A stretch of DNA of 64,000 nucleotides from Hymenopus coronatus (lineage: Eukaryota > Arthropoda > Insecta > Mantodea > Hymenopodidae), in contig CM060882.1 in the NCBI GenBank assembly GCA_030762935.1, forward strand, positions 22,449,001-22,513,000, written 5' to 3'. Each line of letters starts with the position of its first letter. The first letter of the stretch is position 1. Made by a program: the position numbers and the translations under genes. The notes beneath the pieces are model-generated. The model saw nothing but the letters and a program-made list of their open reading frames with translations. It did not search any database and was not told where the DNA came from. Positions 56,839 to 64,000 of the stretch are shown here, in pieces.

Positions 56839-57514
56839 AATATTATACAATTTAAAAAGAAATTCATTAGGAATTTAGATTATTATTAGTATGGGATTAC
56901 TTTCTTGCGCGCATTGGTACAGTGTGCTGGCTACGTGGGTGCGGAACAACCTTAGACTGAAGACTGTTTAGCTCGCAGTGAAGCCTGAACGAGGGTAACG
57001 GCAAATAAATGTTAAGACGTCGCCCAAGAGGCGAGAAGAATGTCTCTTGTGTAATTTCTAACGTCGCGTGGTTTCGACAGCGACGAGCCATCGGCGCTCT
57101 AAGAAATTTTATTTCCGGAGCAGCACTCCCTCCAAGAGGGATGAAACGTTCACAATGATTGAAATCCATCCAGCACACGAGCGTGATCGATTATTGTGCT
57201 CGACGGCTGTCGAGTGCAAGATTCCATCTACTGCCAAGCCACAAGCGACTACGAGGAAACTCATTCACGGCGGCGCTAGCTGACCGCCACAACGGCTACT
57301 AGCTTTTTCGTTTCTTTATTTTCTTTCACTCGCTCTTCCAGCGCAGCAGCTTCATTATGTTTTATTGTAGCCGGGGACGTGAAATTAATGAGTGCAGTTC
57401 TGTACACAAAGCCCCATTTTTAGACTACTTTCAGGCTGAGTGCGCTCCCAACTGTCTGTAGCTCCACATTATTATCAAGCATAGGAATTCTCAAGCAGTT
57501 GACATTAAGGTTTT
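56839..57514. other. anonymous, partly GC-rich sequence
   Basis: 57000-57300 is GC-richer with short open frames on both strands (56897-57178 -, 57068-57283 +). No domain or confident splice pair, so no gene is called. Confidence 0.3.
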
Positions 57515-58070
57515 ATTTTTCTTTCTCTATTCCTACAATGTACATAGTGCATAGAGAAGGTATTGCATTGTACCCAAAAATTCGATACCGAAATTTCACT
57601 GTAAATACACGTTTTGAGACCCCCTAAATAGAAAAAGATTTTTATAAAAATGTCCGCGTGTGTCTGTTTGTTACTTACCAAACGTCATATTTCAGTTCAT
57701 TATTTTCCAAGGATACGACACGAATATTTTCAAACATATCCCCCCACCCCCAAATACCCTTTACATGGCAAACATTTTCGGTACAGTTTTATTTTCTCAA
57801 AAATGGCTTTTATGATTTTTATTAAAATTTCTTATATTTAAGATATTTACTTGACAAATAAAATGTATATCTTGAATTTTCTGGGAATAGCCTCTGAAGA
57901 CCTCTTTATTCTGGATGAATGCTTTTGAATTGTGTATAACTGGTAAACCGCAAGAGATAAACAAAGACTTACAACACAACAAATGTATATCTCCTTAAAA
58001 CACACAATTTATGGCATATACATTTTTTCGTGTAGTAGACCGTTTTCGAGATATTCCTTGTTATTGTTCG
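57515..58070 (-). mobile_element. HR1 copy, distal end missing
   Basis: CTTTCTCTATTCCTACAATG to GAGATATTCCTTGTTATTG. Confidence 0.83.
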
Positions 58071-58194
58071 TCAATTACAGATAGCACAGTAGGAACCACA
58101 ACTTTGCGAACCTGAAAATAATGAACTTTTACCCACGAAATTTTTCTTTCAAAATATGGGGCTGTTTTACCTCAAAATATACATTACACGGGAA

Positions 58195-58300
58195 CAATGA
58201 ATTTACTCTTCCTGCAAAGGAAGCCATGCTAAGATGTTTACGCAAAAAAAAAAAAAAAAAAATCACTCCGCCGGGATTGAATTCTTTACCTTTGAATGTG
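58195..58300 (-). mobile_element. SINE-A fragment
   Basis: AGGAAGCCATGCTAAGATGT and, past an 18-base A run, CTCCGCCGGGATTGAATTC, which match the minus strand of SINE-A. The head is degraded. Confidence 0.65.
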
Positions 58301-59344
58301 CAGGCAGTTTCTTGATCCTAAATAATTTTTTACGCACTTTTACTAATATGTTTGCTTACTTACTTAATAAGATAAGGCGCGAAGGGAATTCGGCAGCCCT
58401 GGAGGTAGGATGAGGCGAAAGGAGACAGAGGGCGGCCGACCCAAGGTGTCACGACCGAGGATAGGGTCCTCGGCGGCTAATGCAACCTGCTGTTATCCCT
58501 CCTTGAGCTTAGACATCCCATTAGGGTAGATTTTCGGAATGGAGACATGGCTACACAGTACCAAGACCCTCGCCGAAACAGACCAACCAGATGAAGGATA
58601 AAATTAAATGAGAAGTTAGGTGAAATGGAAAGACAGGAAATTCGGGAGGTGTAATGAGCCTTTCCATATCTCAAATGGAAATGGGGAGGCCACGTTGCTA
58701 GGATGTGTAACATTGGATGCATTTATAGAACAACCACGTGAGACCCCGGAACTGGAAGAAGATGCGCGGGTAGGCAGAGGACGAGGTGAACGAATTTTTA
58801 TAAGCAGAAGGTGGGCTATCTCTCATCGAGGAGTGCAACAGACAAAGAAGTGTGGAAAAAACTCTTAAAATGATAATGTAAAGTATGCATGATGTATAAG
58901 AGACAAAGTAATAGGAAGAACTTTCAAAAGCTTAATGTGAAATAGTGTTAATATTAACTAAAATTGTGCAATACAGATTTACTCCATAGTATTAACTCCC
59001 TTAATGATTCTGCTTTCCTGCAGCAGGTCTTACACCTTTAGGGATGAAACAGGCTAATTAGAGGTTAAGAGTTCAGAGAATGTTAACAGCGGGGGACACT
59101 GTGACCCGGTAGGGATCTATTACGGCCCTATTGGGAAGGGGTGAGAGAAGAGGAAACCACAGCCCAGCACACAGGAAAGCACGGAGACGCACGGAAGTCT
59201 AACATTGCCCTGGCGCGCCACGGAGGCTATTCAGGTGTCGGGAGGCCGGAAGGCCTCTAAAAGGGCACCTAGCATCAACCAGGGCAAACCAGGACGAAAA
59301 GAGTTTCGCTCGGAGTAAACAACCGCGTCATCTACCCGTCAAGT
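58301..59344. other. GC-rich anonymous sequence
   Basis: 58380-58870 and 59090-59340 are clearly GC-richer than the window. Open frames at 58477-58722 (-) and 58620-58868 (+) have no recognised domain. An old unrecognised transposon is possible. Confidence 0.35.
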
Positions 59345-59637
59345 CGCCCTCCGTGGTGTAATGGTTACCATGCTGACTTCATATGCCCAAGGTCGCGGGT
59401 TCAAACCCGGCGGAGGACGATGGATTTTTTCGGGTGTAAAAATCCTTAGCATGGCTTCCTTCGGAAGGAAAGTAAAGCCGTTGGTCCCATGTCGTAGATT
59501 TAAGGCACGTAAAAGAACCTCAAGCCTGATAGAGAGGCCTCTGAGCAAAATTAAGCGGTCTTTCACGACCAATTTAGAATGGGACGCTCAGAACCACAGC
59601 AGTTAAAGAGCGCCCATAAATAACACGCTATTTCCTT
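59345..59637 (+). mobile_element. SINE-A, intact reference copy
   Basis: GCCCTCCGTGGTGTAATGGT (A box), CAAGGTCGCGGGTTCAAACC (B box), GGAGGACGATGGATTTTTTC, a conserved body (CTCAAGCCTGATAGAGAGG, GGTCTTTCACGACC, GGGACGCTCAGAACC), then CATAAATAACACG and a T-rich tail. Possible target duplication ATCTACCCGTCAAG / ATTTACCCGCCAAA. Confidence 0.92.
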
Positions 59638-59646
59638 TTTTTTTTT

Positions 59647-59816
59647 ATTTACCCGCCAAACACCTGCGCTGACCAGAAAGATGAAGATGGAAAATGAAAT
59701 GAAGGAATAAAAGGGAAAGGAACCGGGCAAAAACCACCAGAGTGCGCGATCAACGGGGAGCGAACCCTGACCTCCCGGTTGCCAGTCCTAGACGAACACC
59801 AGAGCCACCTGGCTTG
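59647..59816 (-). mobile_element. SINE-G
   Basis: Read on the minus strand: AAGCCAGGTGGCTCTGGTGT, GGAGGTCAGGGTTCGCTCCC (B box), CTGGTGGTTTTTGCCCGG, then TTCCTTCATTTCATTTTCC. Only copy in the window. Confidence 0.72.
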
Positions 59817-60261
59817 GGAAAGGCTAATTAAAAATAAAATGAATGAACCTTTCCAGTATTCGCCTGATGACCCATAGAAACATATCTCAGGAATGTACTA
59901 CCTATCGCTCATTTATTTCGTCGTTGGCAGCGACCCTAATTTTGTTGGACAGAAAGCAGGCCCTCAGAGCGGGCAGTTTTTGCCTGTACGATATGATACG
60001 CTGCTGACTCTATCCCATTTTAGGGCCAGCTGGGTCGCGTTTACCCGGATAATTTGCCTGTCTTAATGAGATGAAATTATCGCTTTAACCATGTTGTAGC
60101 GGGCACTTGTGGTATATTACACAACAGAGGTCACTAGCAGGAGAATGCTGGCATATTTGAGATATCTCATCAAGCTCAAATACTTCCCTGCGTTCAGCCA
60201 ATTCCAAAAATAATTGTCATTGCACAGAAGCTTGCAGAAAACAATTATCTGTTTATTTATT
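59817..60261. other. anonymous sequence
   Basis: No feature recognised. Confidence 0.3.
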
Positions 60262-60508
60262 TTTAGTTTCTCTACACGTACTATGTGCATAGTGTATAGA
60301 GAAGGTATTCTATTGCACCCAAAAATTCGATACCAAGATTTGACCGGAAATATATGTTTTGAGAACCCCCGAATAAAAAAAACATTTTTAGAAAAATATC
60401 CTTGTGTGTGTGTATATTGTGGTGAGCGATTTTTTTTTAAATCTTCATGGAACGTACTTAACTTAAATACCAAGTTTGGTTTTTAAAGGCGTTTTTAAAA
60501 GTTATGCT

Positions 60509-60562
<54 letters not shown>

Positions 60563-60815
60563 CTTTTTCTAAAAATGTTTTTTTTATTGTTTCAATTCAT
60601 TTGGTTCATTACAATTTTAATGTGCATATGTATTATATATAGCTTTTATGCTCCCTCAAAATATATTTCCGGTGAAATTTCGATATCAAATTTTTGGGTG
60701 GAATACAATACCTTCTGTATCCACTATCTACTTTGTACATACGGGCTAGAGAAAGTAAAACATTTGTTTGTGGAATAGCTAGAGAAAGTTATGTGAATGG
60801 AACACATGAGACTTT
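60262..60815. mobile_element. HR1 mosaic of three segments
   Basis: 60262-60425 palindromic end (-). 60426-60765 internal and palindromic part (+) with the variant terminus ATACGGGCTAGAGAAAGTAA. 60772-60815 distal end (-, AGAGAAAGTTATGTGAATGG). Confidence 0.78.
60511..60558. repeat. (AC)24 microsatellite inside HR1
   Basis: 48 bases of uninterrupted AC at the normal HR1 CA-rich site, the longest in the window. Confidence 0.95.
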
Positions 60816-61299
60816 ATTCTTTGCTTCTTTTTTCGGAAGCGTAGTTTTCTCTTTCTGACCACGGAGTAATTATTTGAAGGGTGCAACGGGAAAAGCCAAG
60901 TTTAATTGCTATCTGTGAAGTTAACAAGAACATCACATATAAAGGACAGTGTGGGTAGTGGATGCAGGTATAAAGAAAGCAAAAGAGCGAACGAACGACC
61001 TGTGTGACGTCAATAATGATAAAATGTCATGCTCTGGGTGTAATGGAATGTAAACATGGTCATTTGCCGCACACAGAGTCGCCTATTACACCGCGGGGTT
61101 TAAAGCCATATCTCTTCTCGAGAGATCTTTGTTTTAAAGCTTTATTCAGAATATATGTTTAGCTATAACCTAAATCACGATTAGCACAAAAATTATGCTG
61201 GAGTACAGCGTTGCTGCGCAGTTTGTGGACGCCATTTGCTGGATCCTGTGAAACAAATGCATACTGATTATCATTTCCAAAGGCAACGCGATTTTTACC
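60816..61299. other. anonymous sequence
   Basis: No feature recognised. Confidence 0.3.
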
Positions 61300-61700
61300 A
61301 TGTATAAGTAGATAGATAAAGTATTGCATTCGAACTCAAAATTCCATACAGAGATTTCACTGGAAATACATGATTTGAGGATTATTAATCCATAAAAGAT
61401 TTAGAAAATCGTGTGTGTTCTATTCACATAACTTTCTCTAGCTGTTCCAAATAAACTCTATTCTTACAAAAGATTATCCATTTTATCTGTATCAGACTAA
61501 TCAAGATAAATGTTAGCGTAATTGCTGTCATTACCAGTTATGCAAAATTCAGTCAAATTTATCCAGAATAAAGAGGTCTTCAGAGGCTATTTCTGTTAAT
61601 GTTTATCTCGATTAGCATGATGTAGGTAGAAGAATGAGCTTTTATTGGAATAGTTTATTGCAAATTGGCAGAGAAAGTAATGTGAATGTAACAAGTTTTT
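61300..61700. mobile_element. HR1 mosaic
   Basis: 61300-61390 degraded palindromic side (-, GATTTCACTGGAAATACATG). 61403-61590 distal part (+, TTCTATTCACATAACTTTCT). 61590-61700 distal part (-, TGTTTATCTCGATTAGCATG to AGAGAAAGTAATGTGAATGT). Confidence 0.72.
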
Positions 61701-62079
61701 TTTTTTCAGTACAGGTATCACAGAGAGATTATTAGAAGTAATATAACAAATATTCTAAACGAATATTTTGTTATAGAAACCATAAGCAACACTCATGTAT
61801 TACTCTGTATTTATGATCACGCTGATATGAAACTGTTTTAAATAAAGTCCGTCCAAATCATCGTGCCATTCCTCCATTACTGAAGCATAGGTGTGCAATA
61901 ACACTGATCAGGCCATAACAAAAGAGTTAGAGGTTTGTATTCCATCTGCTGTGCGTATGAAATGTAGTCCCTTGCTCCCCACCACTTCTTCTCATTTCTC
62001 CTCTCCTGCGCATATGGAGTGTCAGGAAGATTTGGACGAGCTTTACCATTGTGCAAATCAAAGCGATATCTCTGCTTAC
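61701..62079. other. probable intron downstream of the minus-strand exon
   Basis: Starts with the donor GTAAGC (minus strand, 62074-62079). No further coding sequence seen. Confidence 0.4.
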
Positions 62080-62425
62080 CTGTGCCTTCGTGTCCGCACA
62101 TGAAGCTGCAGCATTCTGCGCCTGCGCGCGGGTTGCAATAGCATCCTCTTGCGCCTGCGCCAGCGTGGCGGCGCCGGTAGCAACCTGCGCGCGCAGCTCG
62201 TCCATATCGCGCCGCGTACTGGCAACGTCGCTTCTCAATAAGCTGAGTTCAGTCCTGGTCTCTTCGTGACGCTGTAGCTCCGCAGAGGCATTGTGGGAGG
62301 CCGAGACCTCGGCCAGCTCTGCTCGCAGCTCGCTCACAGAACCTGCTAGCCACTGCACCGTGAGGTGGTCGTTTTTCTGTTGGTTTCTCACGGCAGGACC
62401 ACCTCTTAGTGTTTCCATCTCTCGT
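62080..62425 (-). CDS. internal exon of a host gene, predicted coiled-coil segment
   Basis: The best host coding sequence in the window. Read on the minus strand, a T-rich tract ends in TTTTGTTACAG just before base 62425. The exon closes on codon CAG at 62080 and is followed by donor GTAAGC. It is 346 bases long: one base completes a split codon, then 115 codons end in phase 0. It is far more GC-rich than its surroundings. The peptide is alanine, glutamate, arginine and leucine rich and contains runs such as SVSELRAELAEVSASHNAS and ELSLLRSDVASTRRDMDELR, as expected for a coiled coil. There is one N-glycosylation sequon (NAS) and one cysteine near the end. Continuing past the donor loses the amino-acid bias, which supports the splice site. 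The flanking exons are not recognised. A secreted fibrinogen-related protein with an N-terminal coiled coil, such as Scabrous, is a possible identity from remembered resemblance only. Confidence 0.62.
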
Positions 62426-62711
62426 CTGTAACAAAACAATATCTTCTGTTAACTATCAAGTAGGTGGTGTGAGGCCTCAAACATACTAGCTAAAGGATTT
62501 CATACACAAACATAATTTCCAATTTTGCAGACAATGCTCAAAAATAATAATGGACATTTTGTATTTCTGAAAAATAGAATATAGTTGGCCTAAAAAAACT
62601 AAAATAAATATACTGCCTTTAGAGGATCAATAAATTTACTGCATAACCATTAATTTATCATATAAGATTCATAAAAAAATATTTCTATTTTATTATTACT
62701 GTTTCTTTTCA

Positions 62712-62779
<68 letters not shown>

Positions 62780-63639
62780 TCTTTATTTTTGCATTTGACA
62801 ACTTTAACCTTATAATTCAGGTTTATCATTGTATTTGTTTCCTTATATGTATTATTTTAGTTTTTGTATATATTGTCGAGTATGCCTTATCTATAACAGC
62901 CTGTATATAGGAAGCTGTGATAGAATAAACAATTAATACATAATATTGTTGTCATTCGACCTCCTTCTGTTCTCTTGTATAATAATAGTAATAATAATAA
63001 TAATAAATAGAAAGGAAAATATACCACCACCGTTTCATGAAAACTAGGAAGAAACACTTTTAACATGGAAGAAAAGAAAAAAAACACAAAAGAATATAAG
63101 AAAGGGTTAAATTACATTTCCTGAAAATTTTTGTTAGTATCTGTTTTGTTTCACTCTCTTTCTTTCTTATATTTCTGCTACTTCTTATTCTAGACTCATC
63201 TTTTCTGTCTGCTTATTTTCTCTTATTCTTTTTGTCTCCAGTTTCATTTTGTGTTATTCTTAACCATGGGTCGAAGGTCTACATTGCCTCGCAAAAGGCA
63301 GTTTTTCCTCTGACTTTACCCATGTTAACCGGATCGAAATTATTCTGTATCTCTTTTTCTTGCCCTTGCCGTTTCTCATATATTGCCTTAAACCCGAGAT
63401 TAAACAGAGTTTTATCTTCCTACTCCTGCTTTAATGAAGTCTGCAATGTTTACACAGGAGTCGCCCAGCATTTTTGTACCTCTTTCTTAGATTCACGAGA
63501 AGATGAAAGAAATCATATATTGCTCTCTTACAAGAAAATTTGCAATTTAATGGACAACGACGGTTCAAACGTCTCTTCCAATCCATAGGAATTAAGAAAA
63601 GAGAGCAAGACAGACTACTTAGTCAAATGCTCGACTACT
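62426..63639. other. AT-rich non-coding DNA, probable intron upstream of the exon
   Basis: This stretch lies on the 5' side of the minus-strand exon and begins with its acceptor and T-rich tract. It contains an ATT microsatellite at 62712-62776 and a shorter AAT tract near 62985-63008. The open frame at 63232-63588 has no recognisable domain or splice support. No other gene is seen. Confidence 0.4.
62712..62776. repeat. (ATT)n microsatellite
   Basis: About 21 near-perfect TTA/ATT units lie some 290 bases from the acceptor of the coiled-coil exon. Simple-sequence DNA, probably intronic. Confidence 0.95.
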
Positions 63640-64000
63640 TTTGTTACATTCTCTACTGCCTACCTGTATTAAGTAGTGGAAACATTGCATCGCATTCCAT
63701 TCAAAACTTTATACCAAGATTTCGATGAAACGCTTTGAGCTTCCTTCTCGTTACATGTTTATGCCAAATATTAAGTTCAGTAAAACAATTCTGATGTTCC
63801 ATTCACATGACTATCTCTACCTGTTCTGAAAACAAACGATTTTACTTTTTCTATACGTACTATGAGAAGGCATTGTAATGCACCCAAAAATTTGATACCG
63901 AGATTTCACCGGAAATATATGTTTTAGGGTCCCCTGTTTAAAAAAATCAGAAAAAGGTCCGTGTGTGTCCGTGTGCCTGTGAACACATAACTCAAAAACG
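63640..64000. mobile_element. HR1 mosaic running off the window
   Basis: 63640-63730 degraded palindromic side (-). 63790-63835 distal end (+, TTCTGATGTTCCATTCACAT). 63841-64000 palindromic side (-, GATTTCACCGGAAATATATG, AGGTCCGTGTGTGTCC), continuing past the edge. Confidence 0.78.

Noticed and set aside
56897..57283. GC-rich patch as a possible exon
   Set aside because: Open frames on both strands are short, without domains, and no convincing acceptor/donor pair was found.
62051..62269. Plus-strand alanine/cysteine-rich open frame
   Set aside because: Antisense shadow of the minus-strand coiled-coil exon, which has splice borders.

Overview
The window looks like nuclear DNA of an arthropod, most likely an insect with a large, repeat-rich genome. 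The sequence shows AT-rich DNA, almost no open coding sequence, many tRNA-derived SINEs, mariner and Tc1/IS630-type DNA transposon remnants, and one GC-rich spliced exon with canonical GT..AG borders. I cannot name the species. No bacterial-type gene, operon, rRNA, intact tRNA gene or CRISPR array is visible.

The dominant content is one interspersed repeat family, called HR1 here. About 60 whole or partial copies lie in both orientations and cover roughly 30 kb by hand estimate from the boundaries listed. Whole copies are 0.79-0.88 kb. In reference orientation, one end starts TCTGATGTGTTCCATTCACA with the inner repeat ACTTTCTCTACA about 24 bases in. The other end is a near-perfect palindrome centred on ACTATGTACATAGT, followed by TAGAGAAAGTAAAAA. 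This layout (asymmetric inverted repeats, a hairpin near one end, insertion into T-rich DNA without an obvious target duplication, no transposase ORF) best fits a non-autonomous Helitron2/Helentron-type element. That class is an inference. In the feature list, strand '+' for HR1 means the palindromic (putative 3') end is on the right.

Layout: 1-7.4 kb holds an inverted HR1 cluster, a six-unit tandem array of the HR1 terminal module and fragments. 8-14 kb holds HR1 copies, one broken by a SINE. 15.2-16.6 kb looks like a TIR element carrying an HR1 copy, followed by an inverted pair of SINEs. 18-26.7 kb is HR1-dense, including a head-to-tail pair, SINE insertions with target-site duplications and a deleted IS630-type transposon. 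27-32 kb has a copy-in-copy nest. 32.7-33.4 kb is a foldback mariner relic. 35.5-36.1 kb is a TA-flanked MITE inside an HR1 copy. 37.6-38.8 kb is a deleted mariner. 42-45 kb has a SINE hairpin and a 0.9 kb TIR element. 45-61 kb has more HR1 copies and SINEs. 62.08-62.43 kb is the only credible host exon, on the minus strand, encoding 115 codons of alanine-rich predicted coiled coil. The rest could be intron or intergenic DNA of that gene or its neighbours.

Nothing here works together as a pathway. The biology is a history of transposition: HR1 copies landing in HR1 copies, SINEs and DNA transposons landing in HR1, and HR1 ends multiplying in tandem and inverted arrangements. All boundaries were read by eye and most are good to within about 5-20 bases.
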